From: Phyto melanocephala | Lineage: Eukaryota; Arthropoda; Insecta; Diptera; Rhinophoridae | Reading direction: 5' to 3' | Length of the DNA: 64,000 nt | Assembly: GCA_941918925.1 (NCBI GenBank) | Contig: OW799234.1 | Location: forward strand, 110,769,128-110,833,127 | Made by a program: the position numbers and the translations under genes | Notes under the pieces: model-generated | Seen by the model: the letters and a program-made list of their open reading frames with translations, nothing else | What the model was told of the DNA's origin: nothing | Database searches by the model: none | Part shown: positions 35,105 to 47,941 of the stretch, in pieces | Numbering within the stretch: position 1 is the stretch's first letter | How the letters are laid out: each line of letters begins with the position of its first letter

Positions 35105-38100
35105 TTAGTCATTGGTCCAACGAAGTATATACCAAGGCAGTAAATTGTTGTATCTGATGATTACCAGGTCGTTGATTTTTTTGCTGTTGTTGTGAGTCTT
35201 CCATTTATATCTGCGGTGTGCGTCGTTTAGGTACTCGTATTTCCATCTTTGGCAAAATAAGTGGTGAATGACCTTTAAACGTTTCCAGCGGTTGATGAGA
35301 GTCAGATTTTCACTGCTTGTATCAGGTTCGGCTGGGGTCAATAATGGTGTACCAATAAGAAAATGTCCAGGGGTCATTGGGTTAAGGTCGTTTGGGTCAT
35401 CGCTAGCAGGACTTAAGGGTCTAGAGTTTAAGCATGATTCTATACGAGTTAAAATTGTAGACAGCTCTTCAAAAGTGAATTTCAAATTCGGCATTATTTT
35501 CTTTAAGTGAGTTTTGAAAGACTTCACACCGGCTTCCCAAAGTCCGCCCATGTGTGGGGCTCCAGGAGGGATGAATTTCCACTCAATATTTTGATGACTA
35601 TACTGTTGAATTAATCTGTTTTGAAGAGTTTTAATAAATTCTAGACGATCTTTTTTGATTATTTCTGCTGCTCCGACGAAGTTTTTCCGATTGTCTGAGT
35701 AAATGAGAGCTGGACATCCACGCCTTCCAATGAAGCGTGAGAAGGCTGCTAAGAATGATTGGGTCGATAGGTCGCTTGCTGCTTCCAAATGTATGGCTTT
35801 GGTAGCGAAGCATACAAAAATGCAGACGTATCCTTTTGTGATAAGACAGGCTCTTCCGGTGAAGTTTCTTATGTCAAAGGGTCCTGCGTAATCTATGCCA
35901 GTAGTAGCAAATGGTCTAGATAAATTTGTACGTTCGGGTGGTAATGACGCCATAATTTGGGTTTGGGCATGTTTTTTGTATAGGACACAAGATTTGCAAT
36001 GATGAATTACGCTTTTTATCAAATGTTTTAGTTTAAATATTCAATATTCTGTGCGGATGATTCGAGTCATAAGTTGATTACCGCCGTGTATGGTAATTTT
36101 ATGTGTAAATTCAACTATTAAACGTGACAGTTTGGAACTATGAGGCAGCAATATTGGGTGACGTTCGTTGTAAGTCAATGCTGGTGATTGAACTAGTCGA
36201 CCATTAGCTCGAATAATATCATTTTGATCTATAAAGGGGTTTAACGACAAGATACTGCTTTTAGAGTTGATGTTTTGTTTTGCTTTTAAAAGCCTATGCT
36301 CTTCGGGAAAGTAAGTTCGTTGAGTTAAGACAATAAGACGATTTTTAACTGATTCCATTTCGTCTTTTGTTATTTCTGGCGACGATATTCGAAGATGAGT
36401 TCTATTACGGCCTGTATTTCTCCAAAATCGCAACGCATACGCGAGTACCCTGTAAGCGCGTGATAGGTTTGAGAATCGATTTAAGGGATCTTCATATGTC
36501 GTGGTTGTAAACGTTTTTACTGATTTTGCTTCTATTTTTGTTTCTTCGGGTTTAATCGGAGACGGCCATAGATTTTTTGGTAATTTAAGCCAGGATGGTC
36601 CAAACCACCATAAATTGTGAGTTTCCAACTCTTGTGGAGTGCAACCTCGGCTGGCGATATCTGCTGGGTTTTCTTTGGAGTCAATATGTTGCCAATTTTG
36701 GTTTCCAATTTTATCTACTATTTCAGAGACACGGTTTCCGACAAAGGTATTCCAAGTGCAAGGTGGTTTCTTTAGCCAGGCCAACACAATTGTTGAATCA
36801 GTCCAATAGTATGTGTTAAATCCTCTATATGGAAGATTTGGTAAGGTTGCTGATGCAAGGTTTGCCAGCAAGACGGATCCACAAAGCTCTAAACGGGGTA
36901 ATGAAATCTGTTTTATGGGAGCTACGCGTGTTTTTGAAGCCAGTAGAAATGTGTATATGGTTGAGTCTTCAGATTGTATTCGGACGTAAAGAGTCGCAGA
37001 ATATGCTTTTTCTGACGCGTCACTAAACCCGTGAATTTCTACTTGACAATCTGGGGTATATTGAATCCAACGAGGAATTTTTAAGGTATTGATGGCAGAA
37101 CAATTTTTTACAAATTTTTTCCATTTGAGACAAACTATGGGCTTTAATATATCATCCCAGTTGATTTTATCTAACCAAATCTCTTGCATGATTAATTTCG
37201 CATCTACAATTACTGGTGCTATCCATCCACAAGAGTCAAAGAATTTTGCAATAGTAGATAAAACTTCTCTTTTGGTGTAGATTTCTTTGAATTCGATTTC
37301 TGGTGCAGTGAATGTAAAGGAGTCTGACGAAATTTTCCATTTTATCCCAAGAGTCTTTGTTCCGGCGTTTTCTGACAAATTTAGCCAATCGAGCGGTAAG
37401 AGGTTTTCAATTGGTAAATCCTGAATTACTTGTGGATCATTTGACGTCCATTTCATCAGCTCAAATCCTGCAGATTTTAAGACGGCTAGTAGTTCATTTT
37501 TAGATTTTATGGCATCGTTCAAAGTGTGTCCTCCAGCTAAAACATCATCCACATACATATTTTGTTGTAAAATGGTTGATGCGAGAGGGTGTGTTGTTTT
37601 GACATCTTCGGCTAATTGAAGCAGTGTCCTTATGGCCAGAAATGGTGCGCAATTAACTCCAAACGTTACAGTTAGGAGTTCATAATCCTCAATAGGATCA
37701 CTTGGAGATTTACGAAACAATATTCGTTGGTAGGGGGTTTGAGTTGGGTCAATAAGTATTTGACGATACATTTTTGTTACATCGGCGTTGTAAACAAAAC
37801 GATAGAATCTCCACTTTAATATCAGAAGAACAAGATCTTGCTGAAGGATGGGTCCTGGGTATAAAATGTCATTAAGACTATTCTTATTTGACGTCGGGCA
37901 AGAGGCGTTAAAAACTACTCTAAGTTTCGTTGTCAGCCTTTCTGGTTTTATTATTGCGTGATGCGGCAGATAATAATTGGGTGCCTTATTTATATCCGAG
38001 GGGGAGATCTTTTTCATGTGTCCCAACTCTAAATATTCTAAGATAACCTCATCGTACTGATTTTTGAGGTCGGGTTTCTGTGTGAGTATGCGCTCCATTT

Positions 38101-40309
38101 TCATAAACTGTGCCATGGCAATATTTCTAGAGATACCTATCTCTTTGCCGTTTTTAAAGGGTAGGGTAACTATATACCTTCCTGAGTTGTTTCTACGTGT
38201 TGTCGATTTGAAATTGTTTTCGCAAAATGTGTCCTCATCTGACCTCAAAATTTGTTTTGGGGTTTCCTCCACCTCCCAAAAGCGTGTGAGGATGTGGTCA
38301 AGGGACGATGTGTTAAGCAATGAAATCGTTGATTTCGTATTTGATGGTGTAGAAATTGGTCCCCCCACAATCCAGCCAAATACTGTTTTTTGTGCTAAAA
38401 GGGAGCCAATAGACCGCATCGGTGTTTCCATGCAATAGATTGAGGGGCCTAAATCGAGGCCTATTAGCAGGTCGATGGGTCTACTTTTATTGAATTGAGG
38501 ATCTGCAAGTTCTAATTTAGCAGTCTCATTGAAATGTTGCAAATCTAAGGTTTGTGGTGGTAAATTAGATGGTAGGGTCTTTAGTACGGGAGCCCATACT
38601 TCTAATTTAAAGTTTTTATCTACTCTTGAGCAAAGGTTAAATAAACAAGCTTTGTTTGAAGTCTCGGAAATGTTTTGATTCAAACCTGTTACATGAACTA
38701 AATTTCGTTTAGTGGGTAGATTTAATCGGTTTTTCAATTTGTCCGATATGAAGGTTGACTGAGATCCAGGGTCGATGATTGCTCTTGCCTGAAATCTTTC
38801 GCCTCTTATTTCTATGTGCACAATAGCAGTAAATAACAATGTTTCTCGCTCGGTGGGAGATTGACAAAGTTGTTTATTCTTTTGTAGGGTCAAGGATGTA
38901 ATATTTGGGATAGAATTATTGGAAGTTGATGTGGGTGTGGACTGTATATTGTTGATTCGTGCTGCGGAGCTTGTACTGGGACGAATTGCAACACTATTTT
39001 GATTTGTAAATTGGGCTTCTGAACCCTTATGTAATAAAGTATTGTGTCTTTGATTACATAATCTGCAATTAAATCTGCTTTTACATTCCCTGACACTGTG
39101 GTCTATAGAGAGACAATTATAACATGAATTAGTGACTCTTACAATGTGAATTCTATCTCTCACATTTTGTTCTAAAAATTTTGGGCATGATCGCAGATGG
39201 TGACACTCTTTACAATGTTGGCATTTTTGATTTGTGTCATTTTTCTGTACCCTAGCTGATGAAAATTGTTTTTTATCTTTTGACCCATTTTCTATATGGG
39301 TCGTATGAGTATGAAAAGTGTTTATACGATTTTGTTTAACCAATGATTTGGTATTTTCCTTTTTTCGTGAGTAAGGCTTGCTAGTTGACTGTGTAATGGC
39401 CGCTATTGACTCTAAAGTCTTAGAATTGTGTGTCAGAAATGTGTTGAATTGTTCCCATGTTGGAACTTTTGTAATTTCCTGAAGAGAATTTTCAAATTCT
39501 TTTAAAAGAGTTCGGGGGAGTTTTTTTGAGCAGATATATACTAGAATAGGGTCCCAAGTATCAGTTCCTACACCTAGGGCATTGAACGCCTGAATACATC
39601 CATTAACTGCCCGTTGTAATAGTTGAATAGATTGGCCTGATTCTTCGCTAACGTTCGGAAGATCAAACAAAATCTTTAATTGTTCATTGACTTGAACCCG
39701 ATTGTTCTCGTATTGATCGACGAGATTTTTCCAGGCTATGTCGAAACCTTCATTGGTTAATGGGGCATTTGATACGATTTTTCTAGCATCTCCTCCTGTC
39801 TTTTGTATTAAATGAAACAATTTCTCAATTTTGCTAAGACGAGAATTTTTTATATATAGCGCCGAAAAAAGGTCACGGAAAGTTGGCCATGTTACAAAAT
39901 CTCCAAAAAATATATCTGTGTCACATGGTGGTAATCTAACAAACGAAATATCATTATTTTCTATCGACTCAGAATTAACCGTTGAAATTCGCTCTTGTTT
40001 ATTTTGATCACTATTTAGGGTCAATAGTATCTGAATATTCGAGTTAATTATTCCCAAACAATGTTTGTATGCTTTAAGAGCTGTGTGATAGCGTTCACGA
40101 AGTTTAATTTTATCTATTGGTTTTTCAGCGGTATCTTGTTTTTTGTCCCTACACTCTTCATAGGATCTTTTGACTTGTGCCCATATTGAATCGAGTTCAA
40201 CACGCAGTACTTCTAGACCATGTTCGTTGTCTTCGGACGCGTTTTCGATGTAAACGCTTTCAAACTCTAGAAGATCATTTGTACAATTTACAAATTTTTC
40301 GCATGCCAT
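35105..40309 (-). pseudogene. BEL gag-pol polyprotein, one in-frame stop
   Basis: The frame opens at the ATG at 40309 (MACEKFVNC) and runs 1,422 codons to a TGA at 36041-36043, then stays open in the same frame to 35105. Domains in order: a gag-like region near residues 1-380 (DUF1759-type, with DIFFGDFVTWPTFRDL); two Cys/His knuckles, the second CYNCLSIDHSVREC at 396-409; an aspartic protease with DPGSQ at 513; reverse transcriptase with YVDD at 919-922; RNase H with FSDAS (Asp near 1097) and YWTDS; the integrase zinc-binding HHCC, which the stop splits; and a downstream DDE core with GIDYAG, YSDN and GGLWEAG. A DUF5641-like tail ends NDLVIIRYNNLLPWYILRW. As it stands the integrase would not be made, so the copy is probably defective. 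Confidence 0.95.
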
Positions 40310-40868
40310 TTTTGGGTCAAAAAATCAAAATAATAGGGTCAAAATTTTTTAAAAAGTCCCTGCTAGCGATTTTACAACAATAAGTGTCGAAAATTATAAT
40401 TAATTTATTAATTAATTGTATTTTGAGGGTTTTTTATTTTTCCCCGGTGAATTAAAAATATGTGTTCGATGGTAACCCTTTTTTATTTTTTGCAATTCTG
40501 TCTTGTTGTTTGCGGCAGAATTTTTGGTTGTATTTTTTGTTGTATATTAAATTATAATTTTGTACTTACTGTTGTTGTTGTTGGGTCTTTTTTTTTCTTT
40601 TTTGGGTCTTGCTTGTTGTACCTTGTGGATTTTTGTTGTTGTGCCAAAGAATTTACAAGCCGTTACCTTAAATGATTTTGATGTTAATAAGATGATGATG
40701 TTGATAATGATGATGTTGATAATGATGATAATTTTGTTGATTTTGTAACACTTATTTATTTAAACTATTTTAATTGTTTTTGTAAATTTTTGTATATTGT
40801 TATTTTCACTATTGTTTTTTAGCACTATTGTTTTGTAATTTTAAGTTTTTTTTTTAATTTTCACTATA

Positions 40869-40886
40869 TCTGGTTCGAAGTGACCA
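40869..40886 (-). promoter_or_regulatory. BEL primer-binding site candidate
   Basis: Two bases inside the 5' LTR, the minus strand reads TGGTCACTTCGAACCAGA, 18 nt beginning with the TGG that pairs with a tRNA CCA end. The primer tRNA is not identified. A TTCGAA lies only 13 nt from the CCA, which is closer than the T-loop would be. Confidence 0.65.
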
Positions 40887-40888
40887 AA

Positions 40889-41250
40889 TGTTTGTTGTTG
40901 TGTGTTTGTGGGTCTGGTTCTTTTGTTTTTGTATAAATAAAAGTCTTTTTATTTATTTTAATTTTAGTTTTAATTAAATCTTATTTAGTTTTATTTTATT
41001 CGCTTTTTGGTTGTTTTACAATTAGGTTTTATTAATAATTTATACGTTTATAATTTTGTCACTAATTTTGTTACTTGTGTTCACTTTGTTCTCTATATTT
41101 GATGTTTCTGTTATTCACTTGTGCACTGTTTTATGTTGATTGTTAGAGTTTAAGAATGTTACTGCCGCTGCGTAGCGGTTAACAAAAATTGATAGGCAAA
41201 AATTAAGGAATTTAACAGTGGCAAACAAAAGTGAACAAGGATTGTGAACA
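40889..41250 (-). repeat. BEL 5' LTR
   Basis: 362 bp, the pair of 34707-35068. It is the promoter-bearing LTR for the minus-strand transcript. About 580 bp of leader, including a GATGATGTT simple repeat near 40690, separate it from the gag start. Confidence 0.95.
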
Positions 41251-43790
41251 TAAAGCTTTAATATTTTTTATGAATAAGGCAGTGTATAATTAGTTGCGAT
41301 ATTCGGTTACTTTATGGTGCACAAACTCGATAGGGCCAGAGCGGGGGACCCACCATATCAACAAATATATTTGATATCATTCTTAAAAACAGTAATCTCT
41401 ATTTGGTTTAAATAAAGTACGAGCTAACAACATTACAATTTCCTAATGAGAACAATAATGGTAAGAATCGCAATGGGGGAGTAATGCTCTCTTACGAATA
41501 TAATACTATTTATGAATATTATTGCATATCTATTAAATGGTGGAAACAATATTAAAATCTATCTCTTAATGAATATAATGCAAAAAGCTTGTTGACGCCA
41601 GCAAACAGGTTCGGGTCCTGCTAGTTCTAGATACATAATAAGTTCTGCAGTTTTTCAACTATTTATGTGAAGATCGAATCATGAATCATCGACCTTCTGT
41701 AGAAATTTACTAAAATATTTACAATATAAAGCACAAAACAAAATGTTGTAGCCATAATTCAATTTCTGATCATGTAGGGATCAGTTCATTATTAATCCCA
41801 GTTTTATAAAAGCTTTAATACTTAAAGTTATATTTTTGTATGTAAATAAAATTAAGTAAAAAGAAGATACATAAACCACGGAAAATATCATTTATAGTCA
41901 CAGGATAGGGTATCATCCATTATGAATTGATCGACTGCATTTTCCTAATTGCTTATTTATTTTTTATTTATAATTTTATTGATTAGAATATTACTTAGGA
42001 TAAATTCTAATTTCCAACACAAAAATTTTAAATAAAATTGAGTATTATTAAATGACAAAAGCTTGTACACTTAAAATCCGGTCACACATTAGTAGTATTT
42101 TGAAAAATTAAATAAGGAAAAATTTAGAATAGATAATGAAAAGAAGGAACTTTTTCTTTTACACTGGTAAGTTAAAAAAAAAAACTAAAAAAATGCAAAC
42201 TAAAATCTTTCAGATAATCAATAGTTTAACAAAATGTTGTTTAAATTACAATTATGAGTTGATATTGCTGACTTTAAAGACATTGTTTTAAATGTAAAGA
42301 GCCATTCGTGCTTTATTTATATACTTATATCGAACAGTTTATGGACCGGCCGCGGCGTCAACACACATTTCCTCCCGTATATTTCTAAAGGTTTGATATG
42401 ACATACGGTAATGTAGAAATTATGGGCCTTCGAAAAGCTTATTTGAATATTGTGAATATTAAAAATTAGATGACAAAGCTACATATGCCCTTGTCGCCCG
42501 TAGGTGTGCTTATTTTAGAGTCTTTAACTTATGGAAAAAGTTAAAGTAAAAATATTATACTAGTTTATGTACAAAGAAATAAGGACATCACCAACAAAGT
42601 TTTAAAATATTATAGAAACACCAAACGAAATGACATAAGTTTGTCATGATTGGTGAACCACCCAAGAACTTAGTACTTATGTCTCTTTGAAATTAATCAA
42701 AGATCTACTTTAGTTATTTTAGTTTATATGACATTTTTAGTAAAAGCTCTTTCCTTTCCCATGTCTAATAAATATAGATTTACATACATACATATGTATG
42801 TGCATATTTGATTTACATGAGAAAAAATATTTATTGTAAACTTTTCATATAACGAAAACAAATTCTACGTAATAAACTCACATAGATATTTATTGTAAAA
42901 TGGATAAATAAACAATTCCGTATCTTTTAGTTTTAAACAAAATATTTACATTAATTTGAGTCCACGAGTTGGTACCTAAAAAATAAATAAATAAAAATAA
43001 AAAGAGAAATTCAAATGAAAATAAAGTGATCTTTTAAAAGAGAACAAAAAAACATTAAACTTGTACAACATCAAATTATATCAAATTGCAAACAATGACA
43101 GACATCAACGTAAACGATCATGATTATGAGAACGTTGACGCTGGGAATAATGACTGACGCGGATGATACTAAAAAAGTTCTAAATAAACAATATTTTGTA
43201 GATATAATCTAGATGGTTGCATACTAAATACACTTGAAAAAATAATTTTGATAAGAATATATTTTAAATGTCAAATTTTTTAATTCTATTTATAAAAATG
43301 CATATTTTGTTCATTAAAAATCATGTTTTCGGAAAGTTTGTATCCTGCCGGAGCCACATCTTAGGTCTGTTTTTCAGATCAGAACATACAAAATTTTCTA
43401 TCACACATTTCCAGGCCAAATGATAATTTCAAATGTACTGTACTCTTGGATTTTCGGAATGCCAGAAAATACAGTTAATTTTATTAAAATATTCAATAAA
43501 ATGAAAACGTGCTTTAGCACTCATAATCAGATTTTCAAAAAAGGGTATTTAATTTCTGGCTAATTGTTAAAATTTAACTGCAAAATTAAGCCATAGTGTC
43601 GTATGAGTATGGGACGTATGACGTATAAATGTTTCTGGTGAAACAAAAAGTTTTTAAAGAATAACCATTTTTTGTTATTTAAGTATACTTTAAAGTGCTT
43701 TGGGTTTTGCAGGAAATGTAAACAATTTTCTTTTTAAAAATTTTTGCTTAAAATACTGAATGCATAAGTTTTTAAAAATATACATAAAAT
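41251..43790. other. Stretch between BEL and the LINE
   Basis: It starts with the right TAAAG duplication and the right remainder of the dispersed repeat (to about 41295). A weak tail-like fragment of family A (GATGACAAAGCTACATATGC) lies at 42470-42515. TACA/TATG simple repeat is near 42783-42800. No gene is supported. Confidence 0.5.
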
Positions 43791-43802
43791 TATATAGCCT
43801 CT
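43791..43802. repeat. LINE target-site duplication, left
   Basis: TATATAGCCTCT here is repeated exactly at 48106-48117, directly after the 3' TA tail of the LINE. Confidence 0.85.
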
Positions 43803-46800
43803 CTGATTCAACGAAGGTTTCGAATGAAAATTGTGATAATCGGGGAACTTCGAAAGGGACGGACAATGAAGCCTTGCAAAAGGTGGAGAGGTAAGTCTCT
43901 GAAGATACTCCGATTAGACGTGGCCAATGGAGAGATCGGATTGAGATGGACATTGAAGCCTCGCAAGAGGTGGAGAGGTTAATCTCTGAAGATACTCCAA
44001 TGGGTAGAGAGGTAACGGTGAAGGACATTGATGTATCCGCCCCAGCAGGAGTGGAGGCATCTGTCCAGATCACGGAAACCTCGGACCGCGACGCGAACTC
44101 TGAGTCTATGCCTCTGGGTAAGACCGAGAGGCAGAGACTAAAGAGGAAACGTCGGAGGGGCAGGAAGGCTATTGAAAGGATATCAAATCGGATCGATAGC
44201 CTTATGAATGAGGAGACGACACCTGAAGTAGAGGGAACAGGGAAAAAGTTTAAGGGTGATAAATCCAGGAACTTTGACCCGAACCAACTACGGAAGGTGG
44301 AAACGAGTGTATATCAACTGAATCTGCATCATAGCAGAGCGGCTTCGGCGGTGATGATGCGATGTTTTGTGGAGGATGGGTTGGATATAGCCTTGCTACA
44401 GGAACCATGGATTGTTAGGGATAACATCATGGGCCTGTCTCGTCAGACCGCCAGTCTGTTTCACTCACAGACGGGGGGGAAGTTGAGGACGTGTATCCTG
44501 GTGCGTCACGGTGTGTGTGCTGTGCCGATGACGCATCTCTGTTCGCCGGATCTTACGGTGGTAATGATAGGCGCGGGTTCGGGATCGTTTCTGGTGGCGT
44601 CGGCTTACCTACCCTATGACACACCGGACTCCCATCCTTCGGAGGAGGTTAGGAATCTGGTGGAGTTCTGTAGGTTGAGGGGTATGCCTCTTGTAATGGG
44701 CTGTGATGCTAACTCACACAGTACTGTATGGGGCAGTACGGATGATAACCACAGGGGATGGCAGTTGCTGGAGTTTGTGGAGTGTCATGACCTGCTGGTC
44801 CTGAACAGGGGTGTCGAGCCCACCTTCGTGGATGCACGTAGGGCGGAGGTAATCGACATCACTTTATGCTCTGTCGGGATGCTGGATAGAGTTGGCAATT
44901 GGAGAGTGATCGACAGATTGACCATGTCTGATCACAGGGCTATCCAGTTTGAGATTCTATATGGTAGGAGGCGGAGGAAGGCGCGTAGGCGTATCAGGGT
45001 GCCGAGGGATACGGATCGCACTAAGTACGAGGAGTGCCTCTCGGGACTTTCGGGGAGTGTTCCACACCGGGCACTCCGGAACACGGAGGATGTTGAGCGG
45101 ACGGTGGAGTGGGTAAACTCTACTGTCGGACTTGCCTTCGAGAATGCGTGTCCTCTCACGGTAGTGGATGAAAAGGATTCTACTCCATGGTGGAGTAGTG
45201 AATTGGAATCCATGAAGAGGGACACGAGGAGGGCCTTTAATCGTTACATAAGGGAGCGGAATCCTAGCTTATGGGACGAGTATAAGGCGAAGAAGAAGGA
45301 GCTGAAGAGAACTATACGTCTTCGGAAACGAAGTACGTGGAGGGAATTCTGCTCCGGCGTGATGGATACATCTGAAGTGGGGAGACTGCAAAAGATGGTG
45401 TCTAGAGACCCTGTCTCCAGAATGGGGCTTATTCGCAGGAGCGATGGCGGCATGACGGAGACGATGGGGGGGACATTACAGTCGCTGATGGAGGTACATT
45501 TTCCTGGAAGTTTCATTTCGAATAATTCATGGGTTCCCGTTAACAGGGGAGCCAGTGAGGTAAGGCGGAGAGATGCTGAAAGGATAGTAACTCTTAATGG
45601 GGTTAGAAGTGCGATTTTGTCTTTTGCCCCATTTAAGGCGGCTGGGATGGATGGGATATTTCCTGCATTACTACAGTGGGGTATGAACACTCTACTTGTG
45701 GTGATTAGGGAAATATTTGTTGCCTGTCTTTCGACAGGGTATATTCCGGTGGCATGGAGGGATACCAGGGTGGTTTTTCTTCCCAAACCGGGGAAGAGGG
45801 ACTATACGGAGGCTAAGTCGTTCAGGCCGATCAGTCTTACATCCTTTCTATTGAAGGCAATGGAAAGGGTGTTGGTTGACTTCCTGGAGGAGACTACGCT
45901 GATGGATAGGCCATTGAGTGGGAGTCAGCACGCTTACAGGGCTGGGAGGTCTACTGAGACTGCCCTGCACGAATTGGTGAGGGTTGCTGAGAGGGATGTT
46001 TTCAATGGTGATCTTGCTTTGTCCGTATTTATGGACATAGAGGGCGCTTTTGATAGGATCTCTTTTGATAAACTGGGAAATGCTCTCGATGAGCGAGGGG
46101 TCGATTCTGTTGTGGTGAAGTGGATCGGCGCCATGCTCAGATGTAGGGCGGTGAATCTCAGGAGCGGAAGCACCAGGATTCGGGGAAGGGTGGTCAGGGG
46201 ATGTCCGCAAGGAGGGGTCTTATCACCTCTGCTGTGGAACATAACTGTGGACAGCCTTCTCAGGAGACTGGAGGTAATTGGCATACATACGGTAGGGTAT
46301 GCGGATGATGTGGCAATTGTGGTTGGTGGTAAGTTCATGGAGACCATTTTAGGTTGCATGAGACAGGCGCTCAGAGTAACCGAAGAATGGTGTTGTGAAC
46401 AGGGACTAACCATAAATGCTGGCAAGTCGGATGCTATGCTCTTCACGCGGAGAAGGAAGGGCATAGAGATTGAATCCTTAATGCTTTTTGGAACCGAGAT
46501 CAACGTGTCCAGGAAGGTGAAATATCTGGGGGTAACGCTGGATATGAAACTAACCTGGAATGATCATGTTGAGGCAAGGGTACAGAAGGCAAAGAGGATT
46601 CTGCATCAGTGTAAACGGGTTTGCGGTCGGAAGTGGGGAATCTCACCTAAGGCTGCACACTGGATTTACACAGTGGTGGTGAGACCGACGATCACTTACG
46701 CATCTGTTGTCTGGTGGCCGAAGGCCTCCCAGGCGACGATTAGGCGGAAGTTGGACGGGGTTCAAAGGATTGCTTGCATTGGTATATGTGGCGCGATACG

Positions 46801-47941
46801 TACCACACCAACGCAAGCGATGGAGGCAATGCTGGGATTGCTGCCGTTGGACTTATTTGTAAGGGAGACGGCGGCAAGATCGGCGATTCGGATGCGAAGC
46901 GATGGCATGTGGTATCGCTTTGGATCGGTTTTGGGGCATAGGAGAATCCTGGACCTCGTGGATGAAGAGGTTAGGGAGGCTCAGATGCCGATGGAGCGCA
47001 TGAGTCGAGTGAAGGTGGTCGAAAGGCTACATCACACGCTTATAGCGGATGGATTCATGCACGATGAGTGCATGGAGAATGACATCAGTATCTTTACTGA
47101 TGGGTCCTTTATGGACGGAAGGGCAGGTGCTGGTGTGTACTCATCTGAGTTGAACTTATCCTGCACCCTGAATCTGGGGGAGTACGTGTCAGTCTATCAG
47201 GCAGAAATGCTTGGTTTGCTGCACGCGTTGGACCACCTGTTGGAATGTCGAATGTATGGGAAGAGAATTCTTATTGCACTTGACAACTAGTCGGTTATAA
47301 AACGTATGCAGCGGATAGATGTGAACTCCTCTTTGGTGCTTGAGTGTGTTCTAAAGCTCAATAGGTGTGCCTCTACAAATGAGGTAACGCTGATGTGGGT
47401 TAAGGGACACGTGGGCATAGCTGGGAATGAGGCTGCTGACGAACTTGCGAAGAAGGGGTCTGAGGCTGCATTCTGCGGACCGGAACCCAGAACTGCTCTG
47501 GGTAATGGGTTGGTGCGGGCGAGGATCTTTCAATGGGTGAATTCTATAAACTTGCGAAGGTGGATGGAGGGAACCACGTGTAGACAGGCCCGTATGGTGC
47601 TCAGGGAGCCACTTGGCAGGGGTGCAGTGAAGATACTCGGTTTTAATCGGAGTATGATGAGCTGGATCACTGCGTTGATTACAGGACATGGTAACTTCAA
47701 ATATCATCTGAAGAGGATGCAAATCGTGGATGATGATATTTGTAGAATGTGCCTGGAGGATGCCGAGACGGCAGCGCATGTAGTATGCGAGTGTCCGGCG
47801 TTGGCGAGCGGAAGATTAAGGATCACAGGCAAGCACACTTTAAGTGTGAGTGCGATGGGGGACCTTAGTCTGAGGGAGATGCTGGCGATTACAAAGGACT
47901 GTGCGATGAGGATTGTCGACAATCACCAGTCGGCAGTGTGA
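43803..47941 (+). pseudogene. LINE ORF2-type polyprotein, two in-frame stops
   Basis: The frame is open from the element's first bases but is cut by TAA at 43892-43894. It restarts at the ATG at 43946, runs 1,114 codons to TAG at 47288-47290, and continues in frame to 47941. From the 43946 start: a basic N-terminal segment (RKRRRGRKAI); an APE-type endonuclease (YQLNLHHSRAA, LLQEPW, GCDANSHS, MSDHRA) from about residue 115 to 335; reverse transcriptase (GMDGIFPAL, FRPISL, GCPQGGVLSP, YADD) near 560-800; RNase H beginning IFTDGS near 1050, which the TAG splits; then WVKGHVGIAGNEAAD and a zinc-binding tail CRMCLEDAETAAHVVCECPA. The first 29 codons downstream of residue EAL are a tandem in-frame duplicate (87 bp) of the next 29. 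Domain order and the NLHHSRAAS motif point to the LOA/R1 group; the exact clade is inference. Confidence 0.92.

Larger units (their letters stand above)
34707..41250 (-). mobile_element. BEL/Pao LTR retrotransposon
   Basis: A complete 6,544-bp element on the minus strand, with LTRs of 362 bp at both ends, a primer-binding-site candidate, a purine-rich tract, one long gag-pol frame and a 5-bp target duplication. The LTRs begin TG and end CA and differ at one position (C at about 34761, G at about 40943), so insertion was recent. The frame is interrupted by a single stop. Gene order gag, protease, reverse transcriptase, RNase H, integrase in one polyprotein, and the protein motifs, are those of BEL/Pao. 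There is no envelope-like frame. Confidence 0.97.

Noticed and set aside
35268..38438. Plus-strand frames within BEL
   Set aside because: Shadows of the minus-strand polyprotein.
40869..40886. Possible tRNA gene (GGTTCGAA box)
   Set aside because: It lies at the primer-binding position of the BEL element, and no cloverleaf can be drawn around it.
41608..41625. AGGTTCGGGTCCT as a tRNA B box
   Set aside because: The usual A of the box is G, and there is no A box or acceptor stem at the right distance.
44932..47922. Long minus-strand frames within the LINE
   Set aside because: Shadows of the GC-rich LINE coding frame; their translations show no domain.
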